DNA from: Marsupella aquatica
Lineage: Eukaryota; Marchantiophyta
Assembly (NCBI GenBank): GCA_973895155.1
Contig: OZ316894.1
Location: 25,482,001 to 25,546,000 of the forward strand
Direction: 5' to 3'
DNA: 64,000 nucleotides
Numbering within the stretch: the first letter of the stretch is position 1; each line of letters begins with the position of its first letter. Position numbers and translations under genes: made by a program. Below are positions 13,128 through 23,388 of the stretch, in pieces. The notes beneath the pieces were generated by a model, which did no database searches, was not told where the DNA came from, and saw only the letters and a list, made by a program, of their open reading frames with translations.

Positions 13128-15775
13128 TCATTTATTGCACTTTCGTTTTCTATTACTCACTTTTCTTAGAGATCATTTTTCTCTCTTTTCCAACTGAAAA
13201 GGTTTTGTTTTTTATCATGCTTTCATTCTTTAGTTCACAAGCACAAAGCAGAATATCAGATCAATGTTTTGGGAGATTTTACAAATACAGTATAATCATC
13301 GTCTGCAATAGGGTGGACAGGAGGAGTTAGGTGACATCAACGAGGAAATGGCAAAGGGCAGCAGTCACAAAAGAGGGCGAACGACTGACGAGGGAGGACG
13401 AAAGGATGAAGCAGGGACGGAATAGATGTCACACTACGAAAGGACAGGGGAGGGACTAAGGACAAGGCACGGCGAAGGACGGAAGTAGGACGAAAGGACA
13501 GTGGCGTACCAGCAGAGAGGGCCGCGTACCGGGAGTGCAGAGTACCTTCATGGCAAGGGAACGCAAGACGAGGGAGGACGCTTGGCTAGTTTGGGGTGTT
13601 TTTTTTTTGTTTTTTTTTTGTTTATGGAATGGGAGACTAGATCTTATTGTCATATTGGCAGGATAGATATTTCTTTACCCAGGTATTGACAGGCGTCCAA
13701 TGAGTCCATTGTCCGCAAAGTCTCCAGATATGTCATCTCCAACAACCATTCTTTGATTTACTCGTTCTCTCTTTCCTCTCAAGCTACGTCCACAAAATGC
13801 CCCACAGACAGAGCTTGCTCCTCCCTCTCCCCTCTAAATCCTGTCTCAAAGCAAAACTTCTGTTGCAAAATACAAAATATTTTTACCAAGATGGCCAAAC
13901 AGAGACAAAAGAATAAACAAAAGTTTACTATTAATGATTTAGATCCATTTTCTTGCAAACACAAATGAAGGGAGGTCCTCATCAAATCTAGCAAATATGG
14001 TAAATTAATGTTCCATATCAATTGTCAAAACTAAATTGGCAAGTGAGATGTGAATGTTTTCTAGGGGGCCAAGCGAGCACACTGGCACCCCCTATGAGAG
14101 ATGAACAATAAATAACTCTAGCTTGAGCACACCGTCATGTCACTGACATGCGTTCACGTAAGTGTGTGGTCAATGGTGTCTAATATTTTTACACAATAAT
14201 TGTTGCACTCATTCAGTATATTATTGCATGACGGTACATGTACAATGTTCACTGTAGTTTGGAATTATTAACAGCAAATATACTGACATTAGTTATTAGA
14301 AGACAAAGCTTAGTGGATGTGCATGGATGTATGAAATGATAAGGAAATCTCCGGAATATTTTAGAGAAATTTTACAAAATCATTTATTCATAAGGTAAAA
14401 TTTCAAAACTGTACATTCAAAAAGTGTATATTTCACTAAAAACAAAAAATGAAGCATGTTCCAAGATGAACATGCTATATCAAAAAGTGTATATTGTCTT
14501 ACTCGATAGGGTTGCTCCAATGTTAAATAACCTTCCCCAAACGGTATGAAAAAGCTTTTAAGTGTCCTATCTAGATACATCAACGAAACCATTTTCTCTA
14601 AGACAACTAAAGGTGCGAAGATCCCCAAGAAGAAAAGTAGAGTTGCTTGTCTTATAATGATTCTAGCTCAAAAATGACAATAAATTACTTTTGAGACATT
14701 CAAAATTTGAAAAATTATTGCCCTCTTCTTGGGGGTGACCATTTTTTAGTTTTGTAGATGAAATAGAAGGGTTTTTTACAGGAGCCACAAAGTGCTTTTG
14801 ACTTGATTTGTTGATAATGGGACAAAAGCACGGAGGGAAATGCATTGCAAAACAAAAGAAAAAAGCATTGGAGCCGGTGTTCTTTCTAATAGAGTTGGTG
14901 AGAATACAGCATGGAAAGGTCAGCAACGTCAACGAGATCCTCCTTTTCGGGTAGATCTCTCCACAGTTGAGTTAACGGGCCCACTATAATGGATTGAGCA
15001 GAAAGAAACAGCAGTCCAAAGTTATCAAACTCCTATCACTCTATCAGCTGCACTCTTTTGCAGATCTCATCTCATGAGCACAATCTTTGGGAACACTTTT
15101 CTGACTTTTGCAAGCTTGGTGTCTTGGTGCCTTCCATCATTTTCAGTCTTACTCCGTTTAATTAATATATATGTAACTTTTGGGAAAGGATGTGAGTTGC
15201 CATAGCTGCTGCATGCGTTGTATGTACCCATAGTTGTCAACAAACATCGGCAAGCCTCCCATTATCATGTCTTACGTATGCCTCCATTTTCCAGTAGTAT
15301 TATACATTGGAACGACCTTGTTTCAATTCTTCAAATTCTCCCACGTGGGTTCTGGCCCAGGACTTCATTCAAATGTGACATTGCGCGCGAGGCTTTTGTG
15401 ATAGTTGTAAATATCCAAAAAATAAGAAAGAGATATTTAAGTGTTACGTGGGGAGGTGATATTTGAGACTAACATTCATGTCAAAAGTTGGTTGAAATGA
15501 GCAGTGCAGATCATTTTGGGGAAATCCATTTTTGGAGACATGTTATCTGGGGGAGAAAAGGGCTACAATCCCTATTGAACTTGATTGTGTTGTTACCATT
15601 TCAGTTGGCAATCACGGATAGCCAGGCATGGGGATCCCAATGGGGATCCAAGGAAATGCACTGGAGATAGTCCAAAAAGCTACCTTGACGCAACCGGCAC
15701 GTGCCACAAGTTAGTAACATGAAACATACAAATATATACTAGGTAGCTAGGGGCATTTCTTGTTGACAAGATAGT
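13128..15775. other. intergenic sequence, nothing recognised
   Basis: Short open frames on both strands have no protein-family character. A purine-rich stretch at 13310-13580 repeats GGACGRAA-like words but has no clean period. Confidence 0.4.
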
Positions 15776-16594
15776 TGCAAGTCGCGGAACTCGACTACCT
15801 TAACACTTAGCTCCGGCGTCGCCGACTCCGACGCCGAGCTCCCTTATGGTCCAGGCCCGGATAGGCCATCCGGGGAGGACTTAGCATGGGGAGACTTGTG
15901 GGCAACGAGACGTGGCACTAGAGAGACAAGGAGCCAAGCTGGGGACACACACTAAGGACTTGGACTAGCCGAGAACTGGTCGGGTCTAGGGGGCAATGGG
16001 CCGGGCTCAAGGATGGCCATCCGGACCTCCAGATGGACTTTGAGTTCTGAGGGCTGGAGTGTGAGCTCCTCTTGGCCCAAGGCCAATGGAGTTGATGTCG
16101 TGGGCAACGGACGCTTGGGGCACAAGTTGTGGCCCGATCTGGGTTGGGCTGGTCGAGGGCCCCAAGCGGCGATCAGACCTGATGGCCTAGGCATGAGCAC
16201 TGGGTCGGCCCGATCACAACAGGCTAAGGCACTCCGCTTGTGGATGCCTATCAAGAAAGTTATGGGCGTTGTCAGTTGGTGGCACGCCCATTATACACGA
16301 TGGGATCCGGGTTGGGGGCCAAATATTTAGGGACCAAAGCTGGTCCGGGGGTGTCAGGTCCCCCCATAAGCATATATGAGGGGAGTGGTGTCTCCCTGGG
16401 GGCTAAGGGCAAGCCGAAGTTGTGAGTCGCGGCGGTCGCGACACTAAGAGAAACCATCAAACGGAAATAGCGATATCTTCCCAACGGGAAATCCGTTGGA
16501 GGACTTCTTGGGTGTGTTGGAAAGCTCTTGAGGAGGGCTACGCCCTTTTGAGCTCAGCTGGGTCTGGGGGTACCTTGGGTTTGTGGGTGTTAGC

Positions 16595-16926
16595 TGTTAA
16601 GGATTTCTCTTAGTCTTGTGACTCATAGGTTACGACACTTAGGCTAACCACAATTAGGATCTTAGCTGAGGTTAGGTTAGTCATGTGTGACCTTGTATAT
16701 ACCAGGGCTAGTGTAAGCCGCTGGTGTGTGGTGCTTACACATTGTAACGGAGCAACTTGAGGAAGAGGGAGAGCATGTGTGTTCGTCTAGTCTTGAAGTA
16801 AAGCTTGAGTGTTCGTGTGGACGTAGCCTTGGAGAACAGGTGAACCACATAGAGATTGTGTCGACTACGTGTGCATGGAATGAGTAATGATTGGATCGTC
16901 ATGAAGGAATACATCATAGTTTAACA
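16595..16926 (+). mobile_element. solo LTR (332 bp) with TTAGC target duplication
   Basis: It starts TGTTAAGGATTTCTCTTAG, ends TTTAACA, and is flanked by a perfect 5-bp direct repeat TTAGC (16590-16594 and 16927-16931). The inverted sister copy of the host repeat has the empty site near 23915. It shares the core TTAGGTTAGTCATGT and the GTGTGGACGTAGCC 3' region with LTRs at 27241, 40128 and 58521. No internal domain is present, so the element was reduced by LTR-LTR recombination. Confidence 0.85.
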
Positions 16927-16964
16927 TTAGCTTGCCCGCTTGCCAAATCCCGCCGAACAGCAGC

Positions 16965-18059
16965 TATGCTGCGTCCCATGGCGCCCCAAACCCAAGAAAC
17001 CCCCCCGCACAAGCCGATTCTCGCAGGTTTCATCCTCGACGAGGCCATTTCCGCGGCTTAGTGGCATGGGACGCTGCTAATTTCCTCTACTGCTACGATT
17101 AATATTTTACACACATATACTGGACAGATCCTTCATCGGGTCATGAGATACTTAGCCGGCCTATTCTAGGCCCTCCCTTGTATTCCTCTCCTGGTCTTCC
17201 ATTAGGTATGTTTGGATTCTGCCGCCGGAATGATCCCCAATTGGCTTGGTTAAGCCGCTAAGACCTCTCTCAGGTCGACACATCCATCTCTCACTCCCTT
17301 GCTACTTCCCTTCATTGATGTGGGCACTCTTCACACAAGTTAATGCGACACACAAATAGCAAAATGACTCCTTCTGACTGAGTTATACCATGCACTTGCC
17401 ATACAAACAGTACATCTCATACACAAGCTCTGCGAACTAAGCCGTGAGGCCAACTCTATTCAGTTCTTAGGTATGAGGAAACATGAATATACACAAGGGT
17501 CACTGTATGCCTAACCGAGAGCTTCTCTTACTACTTGATCCCAGCCCTGCTGGTGCAACTAAAAACTTGCTAAAGAAGAGGCCCTGAACTCCCCGCAGCC
17601 CAGGTACTTATCCTGGTTGTGGATCCGCCTGATTCCTTGCAGCGTAAGCCTAATCTACTTACTGTAATCTACCTAACTATAATCTACCTATGTACAACGA
17701 GGCAGGAGCACAAGTGTCGCCCTCACTCGTGGATCCGCAATCCCACTAATCTAAGTGTCAGGGCCGTCTCCTGGTCCTGATCCTGATCCTTAGTCTAAAC
17801 TTGGAGATCAGCGCCCGCCCTGCCCACTCACGCCTCCTACCTCCACGTCCGCCCTCCCTAAAAGGGACGGCTCCCTTACACTATCACGACCCTGGTGGCT
17901 GGTCCTCAATGGACGCCCCCAACACTTCCCCCGCAACCACTGTCGTTGGTCCGTCCTCTGACAGATTACCTGCCCCGGACCGAGTCAACTCTTCATCGGC
18001 CTGACTGGGTCCACCCTCGGCTTCGGCCTCAGCATCGGCCATGGCCTCCCCGACATGTT
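16965..18059. other. non-coding end of the 4.9-kb element
   Basis: About 1.1 kb between the left end of the element and the stop of the coiled-coil ORF. It has the terminal hairpin but no supported gene. Confidence 0.45.
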
Positions 18060-19328
18060 CTAGTGGAGGATCTGGTACCTTGGCTTCATTACTGGTTGTC
18101 CGGCCTCGGCCTTGCCATCCCCACTTCCTAGGACTGGTGGATCCACTGCCGTGTCGATGCCGGAGGTTGGTGCCAGGTTTATCTTCTCGGTCACAACGGC
18201 TTGAGAAGCCGTATAACTCCCAGACCTAGAAGGTTTCCGCTTCTTCTTCTTCCCTATTTCGATAGTCGGTTCCTTCCCCTTGCCACTTACCTCCGGCACC
18301 GGGGTGAGTGTCTCGGCTTGTCCTTCGGCCAATACTACCCCTGGTAACTGGGTTGCCCCAATTGGAGTTGGACCTGATGAAGCCAAGCATTTAAATATTG
18401 CGGCTTGTTTCTTCAGCCGCTCTGTTTGGTTGTCGGCCCGCCGCTGTAGGTTCTCCATCTTCCTCGTGATTTCCTCCAACTCCTCTTGGGTCTTATCTAG
18501 GTCTTTGCGCGCCTCCTCCAGCTCCTTTTTGGCTTCCTCCAATTCTTTCTTTAAGGTAGCCCTCTCCTCCTGGGTTGCTCTTAGCTCCTTGTCGAGCTCT
18601 GCTACGACCACAGACTCCATCTTATTCATCTTGGCATAAGTCTGGTCGAGCTGGTCGTCCTTTTCACGCAGGTCGGCCTTGAAGCTGGCCGTCAGGGACG
18701 CAAGCTCCTGCTGCAGCGCAATAATCCCTTGATAGGATTTCCCTAACTTTGCTTCCTTCTGCCCAAGGGCTCCGTGGATATCTTCGAGATCTCCTTTCAA
18801 CGCCCTCTCCCTTCTCTGAGTCTCCGCCATGGCCCGGTTGTTGGCGATTAAGTGGGCCTCCTCTGCGTCCCTTAGCTCCCACTTCCATTTCTCTCTTTCC
18901 TTGACTGCGCCGGCCAACTCTCCTTGGGTCCGAGTTAGTTTATCTTTGATAATCTGATTGTCAGACTGAGCGGTATCCAACTGCCCCTGCATGATGTTTA
19001 GCTCATGCCGCTTAATCCGCAGCTCATCTTGGGCTTTCTTGGCCGCCTGCAGGACTTCCACCTTGGCTTCCTTCTCCCTAAGTCGTCGGATGACCTCGTC
19101 CTTCTTGCTTCTCTCCAAAGCCACCGCTTCTTCTAATCGGTGCTTCTCCAACCTCTCCCTCTGGAAGAAAGGTCCCTGCTCCAACTCCTCCCCAAAGATG
19201 TTGAGCGCCAGGTCCCCACACATCTCCCCGTACTCCATGGCTCTATCTTTAGCATAGGTGCCCTGGGCCCTCAGTCTTAACTGATACGTGGAGGACGTGC
19301 GAACGCTCGAAGGGTAGTTTTTATTCAT
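18060..19328 (-). CDS. 422-residue coiled-coil protein of the 4.9-kb element
   Basis: An ATG-initiated open frame. Residues about 50-310 are almost wholly charged heptad-type coiled coil rich in Glu, Lys, Arg and Ala (for example KKELEEAKKELEEARKDLD). The N-terminal 50 residues (with MEYGEMCGDLALNIFGEE) and the Ser/Gly/Pro-rich C-terminal 110 residues, with a basic KKKKRK cluster that could be a nuclear signal, lie outside it. From general knowledge, long coiled coils of this kind follow the N-terminal domain in plant 'putative gypsy-type transposon' and plant-mobile-domain-like proteins. It lies downstream of, and on the same strand as, the 516-residue ORF and may be its second gene or a later exon. 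I cannot assign a biochemical function. Confidence 0.55.
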   Translation of the reverse strand: MNKNYPSSVRTSSTYQLRLRAQGTYAKDRAMEYGEMCGDLALNIFGEELEQGPFFQRERLEKHRLEEAVALERSKKDEVIRRLREKEAKVEVLQAAKKAQDELRIKRHELNIMQGQLDTAQSDNQIIKDKLTRTQGELAGAVKEREKWKWELRDAEEAHLIANNRAMAETQRRERALKGDLEDIHGALGQKEAKLGKSYQGIIALQQELASLTASFKADLREKDDQLDQTYAKMNKMESVVVAELDKELRATQEERATLKKELEEAKKELEEARKDLDKTQEELEEITRKMENLQRRADNQTERLKKQAAIFKCLASSGPTPIGATQLPGVVLAEGQAETLTPVPEVSGKGKEPTIEIGKKKKRKPSRSGSYTASQAVVTEKINLAPTSGIDTAVDPPVLGSGDGKAEAGQPVMKPRYQILH

Positions 19329-19493
19329 TTTGAACTAATAATTATAATTATTACCGGTAATAAGGGAACTTTTAATGGTAAAATGGAAATAACAAGGGGT
19401 AAACATGAAAAGGGCCCGATCGCAGGGGGGTCCACTTCTTTTACATGGAGTGAGGGCCCAGGGCATAGGTGGAGTAAGTAGAAGTCATCGGCA

Positions 19494-19868
19494 TCAACCA
19501 CCTCCTCTGTTCCCAAGCCGCCTGCAAATTTCTTCTACGGTGGCAAGAGGGTTGCTTCTTTTTTCGGCAAGCCGCCTGATGTCCTCCGGCCAATCTCCTC
19601 CTGGTAAATCTTTCTCCCTAGCCAGGGCTGCCCTCTCTTCCTCCCTGAGTCGCTCTTGAAAATCTTGTGCCGTCTGCTTTATGCCGTCAAAGCTCGGGGG
19701 AGCAACCTCTGGTGGGGGAGACTCGGGGCTACTCTGTTGGGTGGGGTCCCCTCGAACTACTCTTGGAAGCGTGGGGATAAATTTGCCACAGGTCCTTACT
19801 CCTGGAACATGATGATCCGACCCATAGCCGGAGTTATCATTGCTGTAGTCCTCCACCGCCTCCTCCAC
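19494..19868 (-). CDS. short element ORF, probably an exon or frame-shifted remnant
   Basis: 124 codons without an internal ATG (the first codon of the open stretch is GTG), so it is unlikely to be an independent gene. It is Pro/Ser-rich then Glu/Arg-rich. It lies between the 516-residue and 422-residue ORFs on the same strand. The frame opens about 40 bases upstream of 19868, and all three frames in 19900-19990 overlap open sequence. This could be a spliced exon, a ribosomal frameshift product or a decayed piece of the upstream ORF. No family recognised. Confidence 0.35.
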   Translation of the reverse strand: MEEAVEDYSNDNSGYGSDHHVPGVRTCGKFIPTLPRVVRGDPTQQSSPESPPPEVAPPSFDGIKQTAQDFQERLREEERAALAREKDLPGGDWPEDIRRLAEKRSNPLATVEEICRRLGNRGGG

Positions 19869-19962
19869 TGCTTGGACTCCCGGCTTCCCCCTCTGTTCCC
19901 CTGGTCTTACCGTGAAATGGTCTCACAGATCACGGGCCCTTGTTCCTCCTCTGGGTTCCAGG

Positions 19963-21513
19963 CTATCCTCTCCCTCTGCTCTCCGCGGGAAGGAGCCTTA
20001 GGCTGCTCTGCCTTCGATTCGGGGCTTGAGGCTCCCACATACATTCGCACTCCCGGCTTGTGTTCCGGCCTCCTTCTCTCCTTGGCTCCGGTAAAGGGGT
20101 TTCCCTCCTGAGTCGGCTTAGGCCGGCCTCTGGGGCAGTGTCCTGTACCGTTGCCGTTGCTGGTGCAGTTCTCTCCTTCTCCAATATTTTCAGCAGATTC
20201 TGCATGCCTGATTGGTGCTGCATCGGCAAGTCTTCTTTCCTTGGCCGAAACACCTGCTCGATCGTAGGACTAACAGGCTGGTTGGGCTCTTCTGTTGCCA
20301 GCCTCTGCTCCGGAACCTCCTCCGGTGCCCTTGCCGATAGGGGAAGTACTGGGGCAAAGATTTGACTTCTGGCATACCGGCACAACAGCGGCATGTGATA
20401 GCCAAGCCGGGACATGCTTCCCACGCCGATCACCTGCTGTGCCTCCTTCAAGATTTTCTTTAGTTGGTTGAGGAGGTACCTGTTGTAATCCCGGCTTGGG
20501 TTTGGCCTTTCTGCCAGGTAGACCTGAGCCTTGCCGATCTCTGCCCTTGGCAAGTTACAATGCATGGTCACCCGCAAGAAATCGATCATCTCTTCGATGT
20601 GCGGGTTGGTGCAGGTATTCCGGAAGAAGCCATTCTTTGTTGTTGATGGTCCTGGGAACGACCGGGACTCCTTGTCAGGTAAGGTCTTCCTGGTATCAAC
20701 CTTGGTCTTATTACCCATCGGCAAGCCAAACACCTCGGCAATCACCCGGGGAGTGAGATAGAAATCCTTCCCATACACCCTCGTGGAATTGGTCTCGGGT
20801 TCCCATGATCCCATGAATTCTAATAAGTCTGAGTCCGGCACCTCCGGCTTCAGCCATGGTAATCTTACGAAGGCTTCCAAGCCGGATCCGGCCATGAAGC
20901 CCTGGTACTTCTTGGTCTGCATGGCCGTAAAGCATGCATCCTCCTCCTGTGCAAAATGTAATTGCACTTCCTCTGGTAGGGTCGCCGCCCAGCCTTTCCA
21001 GGTGTCATCATTTGTTGGAATGACATTGATGGGATCAACCTCCTCCTCTTCGGCTTCTCCCTGCCTCCTGTTCTGCTGCTCTGCTGGTTTCCTTGGTGCC
21101 GCCGACCTCGTTCTTTTTGCCGGGGTGGCCTCTTTGTTGTTGTTTCCTTTCCTCTTCATCTCGGCTGCCGTGGATGTTTCTCCTAGCACAGTTGCCTTTG
21201 TCCACCCTTCCGTGCTACCCTTCAACTCCCAGTGCGCGTCATTGCAGCGGTTGATGGCTTCCCGAATGCCGACGATTCTGTCTTCGCAAAACGGAAGGTC
21301 ATCAAGCTGATTGGCAGTAGGAGTCCACAAGAACTTGGCCTTGATGAGTTCTCCTCCTAAGACGGCAGAATTTTGCAGCTCCCATAGTCGAGCGAGCTCC
21401 TGCCGTTCTCGAGCTGCTCTCTTCGATTCTTCGTCCTCGTAAGTCCCAATGTACTCAGTTGCCCGTTTGAACAGGCATCCCCAAAAATGTGCCGCTTGAT
21501 TGACGTTGCTCAT
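19963..21513 (-). CDS. 516-residue ORF of the 4.9-kb element, plant transposon-associated type
   Basis: Start chosen at the first ATG (21513); the open frame continues 12 codons further without an ATG. Residues about 100-155 are basic and low complexity, then an acidic Glu run. The central part (about residues 190-350) has a folded look, with FVRLPWLKPEVPDSDLLEFM, VYGKDFYLTPRVIAEVFGLP and HIEEMIDFLRVTMHC. The order 'F..LPW...L...M.....T..YG..F.LTP..IA..FGLP' resembles the plant-mobile-domain / Transposase_28 / Transposase_32 group found in plant retroelement-linked genes. That is a resemblance from memory, not a search. The C-terminal 150 residues are Pro/Glu/Arg-rich. No catalytic triad could be assigned. 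Confidence 0.5.
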   Translation of the reverse strand: MSNVNQAAHFWGCLFKRATEYIGTYEDEESKRAARERQELARLWELQNSAVLGGELIKAKFLWTPTANQLDDLPFCEDRIVGIREAINRCNDAHWELKGSTEGWTKATVLGETSTAAEMKRKGNNNKEATPAKRTRSAAPRKPAEQQNRRQGEAEEEEVDPINVIPTNDDTWKGWAATLPEEVQLHFAQEEDACFTAMQTKKYQGFMAGSGLEAFVRLPWLKPEVPDSDLLEFMGSWEPETNSTRVYGKDFYLTPRVIAEVFGLPMGNKTKVDTRKTLPDKESRSFPGPSTTKNGFFRNTCTNPHIEEMIDFLRVTMHCNLPRAEIGKAQVYLAERPNPSRDYNRYLLNQLKKILKEAQQVIGVGSMSRLGYHMPLLCRYARSQIFAPVLPLSARAPEEVPEQRLATEEPNQPVSPTIEQVFRPRKEDLPMQHQSGMQNLLKILEKERTAPATATVQDTAPEAGLSRLRRETPLPEPRREGGRNTSRECECMWEPQAPNRRQSSLRLLPAESRGRG

Positions 21514-22539
21514 ACCCTCCTTCACTCGATCGTTGGTATTTGTTCCCACCCAGAGTGCTTGCCTAAGCAGTTGACAGTATTTGGCCTCTCGTAGTCGTCT
21601 GCCCAGTTTGTGCTTGCAAATGAGCCACTATTCCTCGCGAGCGGTCCTTACCCCTCTCCTCCTCTGGTCTTCCCTCCCGTTGGTCACCCCTAGCCGCTGA
21701 CGCTTAGCGCGCCCTAACCCTAATCGTATTCTCTCCCCCGACGTCTTTACTTTTGGCCTCGGCCCGGGTTCCATAGTCACCCTTAATTGTTTATATTTTC
21801 CTTGTCTTGTTACTATACTAAGGTGTTTCCAGGGTACACTCCTGCTTTTACCATGTAAACCGGCCTAGTGATTCCTGGCTAGGCATCATAGCAGCCAAGT
21901 CGCGTTCAGTCTCCCAAGGGAGCTTGCGTTGGGGAGGCAAGGCCAAGTAGGTGTGGAGGTTGAGCCCCAAGAGAGTTCGGTCCCTAGACCATCAGTAGTG
22001 CGAATCGTGGGTTGGATTCGGGAGTCGGGGCCATTCTGGTCCCGACGTGTTGGGACAAGCTTGGGACAAGCTTTAGGACAAGCTACGCTAGTTGGGCCAT
22101 GAGCATGTCCTGAGGTCAGGGCGGTCAGTTGGTGATGGATAGGTACGAGGAGGAACCCGGGCTGCGCCCAAGGAAGGAGCTGTTCTGGACGAACAGTGGG
22201 CGTGGGTTCTGGTTTTGGCTTATTGCATCGGGAGGACCTATCGTTGACCTATTTACCAACGTCTGTTGAGCTTGAGTAGGATGCTAGACTTGGCGAGTTC
22301 TAGATCCTAAAGGGTTACTTACCAAGGTGTTTGGTTGCTTGTGCAGATAGTGAGGACCGTTGAGTACCGGTCGCGTTAGAGAGCAAGTGCGGCTTCGTAT
22401 GGGAGGGGCCGTTGGCGGTGCGAGGGGTACTAGTTTACTTGCTCGAGGTATTCCGTGGAGGCGTTTAGGCACCAGGGGCACTTAGGTGTGAGTGCTGGGA
22501 TTGGTGAGGGCGCTAGGTGGCAAGGTCCACCACTTTGCA

Positions 22540-22652
22540 CAACTTGCTCTTATGAAAATAAAACCTAAAATAAATAAGATGTCCAGATTAATCTTACAAG
22601 AAATGCCCTAGGTTTTTTTCTTTGGCTATCTTGTGTCATATTGGATAAGTCC
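22540..22652. other. spacer between the inverted 1.5-kb repeats
   Basis: About 113 bp of AT-rich sequence at the centre of the large inverted repeat. No gene or motif recognised. Confidence 0.5.
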
Positions 22653-22806
22653 TGTTTGCAAGGTCTAAGTGGTGGACCTAGCCACCCAGTGCCCTCTCCA
22701 ATCTCAACACCCATGCCTAGGTGCCCATGGTGCCCGAACGCATCCACTGAATACTTTAAGCAAACACCCTGATGGCCCTTCGCACCGCCTACGGCCCCTC
22801 CCATAC

Positions 22807-23092
22807 CTCGGGGGGTTAACTTAATATATATTTTGGGGTACCACATGCGATCATAGCCTAATATAAACACACCTATTTTATAATGGGAATATTCCAAAAA
22901 TATTCTCTATTCTTAATATTAATGACATATTTTATTTATAAAAGATATATATTAGAGAATATTTTACAAATATAAGTTTATAATACCTTCTTTTGCTTCC
23001 TACGCTTTTTAAAAATTTAGTTAGTTTTTATGAAAATTATCTATTTTGGATTGCATGTGATTCCTAAGATTTTTGATAGTCAACCCCCCGAG
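22807..23092. mobile_element. 286-bp TIR element (MITE), copy 1, 8-bp target duplication
   Basis: Starts CTCGGGGGGTTAACTTA and ends with the inverted AGTCAACCCCCCGAG. It is flanked by TCCCATAC on both sides (22799-22806 and 23093-23100). The partner repeat near 22400 keeps the single-copy site. An 8-bp duplication is typical of hAT-type elements. AT-rich inside, non-coding. Confidence 0.85.
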
Positions 23093-23101
23093 TCCCATAC
23101 G

Positions 23102-23388
23102 CTCGGGGGGTTAACTTAGTATATATTTTGGGGTACCATGTGCAATCCTAGCCTAATATAAACACACCTATTTTATAACGAGAATATTCCAAAAATATCC
23201 TCTACTCTCAATATTAATGACCTGATTTATTTTATAAAAGGTAAATATTAGAGAATATTCTACAAATATGGGTTTATAATGCCTTCTTTTGCTTCCTACG
23301 CTTTTTAAAAATTTAGTTATTTTTTATGAAAATTATCTATTTTGGATCGCACGTGGTTCCTAAGATTTTTGATAGTCAACCCTCCGAG
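23102..23388. mobile_element. 287-bp TIR element (MITE), tandem copy 2
   Basis: Close relative of the copy just upstream, in the same orientation, followed by a third TCCCATAC (23389-23396). The two elements share the middle target duplication, separated by a single extra G at 23101. Its right TIR has one change (CCCTCCGAG). Confidence 0.85.

Larger units (their letters stand above)
16965..21889 (-). mobile_element. 4.9-kb insertion element with minus-strand ORFs, class unknown
   Basis: Alignment with the uninterrupted inverted copy places the insertion exactly, with direct repeat AGCAGC on both sides (16959-16964 and 21890-21895). Ends are weakly inverted (TATGCTGCGT and, inverted, TATGATGCCT). 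The two ends are not direct repeats of each other, so there are no paired LTRs, and there is no poly-A end. A near-perfect inverted repeat of GCAGCGTCCCATG lies in the first 130 bp (about 16967-17092). Coding capacity is on the minus strand: a 516-residue ORF, a short overlapping-region ORF and a 422-residue coiled-coil ORF. I recognise no reverse transcriptase, integrase or DDE transposase. It may be non-autonomous or a new type. Confidence 0.68.
15776..22539 (+). repeat. 1.5-kb LTR-like repeat, left inverted copy, interrupted by two insertions
   Basis: The repeat proper consists of 15776-16589, 16932-16964 and 21896-22539 (about 1.5 kb). It begins TGCAAGTCGCGG and ends CTTTGCA, so it has short TG...CA ends, and holds a TATA-like CATATATGAGG. 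The same sequence occurs inverted at 22653-24745. That copy lacks the two insertions, which proves 16590-16931 and 16965-21895 were added later. No clear direct target duplication is visible at the outer ends, so its exact class is unsure; a solo LTR of a large retroelement is most likely. Confidence 0.72.

Noticed and set aside
15776-16926. Treating 15761-16926 (TGTTGACA...TTTAACA) as one 1.2-kb LTR
   Set aside because: The inverted copy shows that 16595-16926 is a separate later insertion with its own TTAGC target duplication.
16965-21889. Reading the 4.9-kb insertion as an LTR retrotransposon
   Set aside because: Its two ends are not direct repeats, no TGGTATCAGA-type primer-binding site was found, and no reverse transcriptase or integrase motif is visible.
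22807-23388. CRISPR-like or satellite interpretation of the tandem AT-rich units
   Set aside because: Only two units, each bounded by inverted ends and target duplications, so they are MITEs; a plant nuclear window would not carry a CRISPR array.
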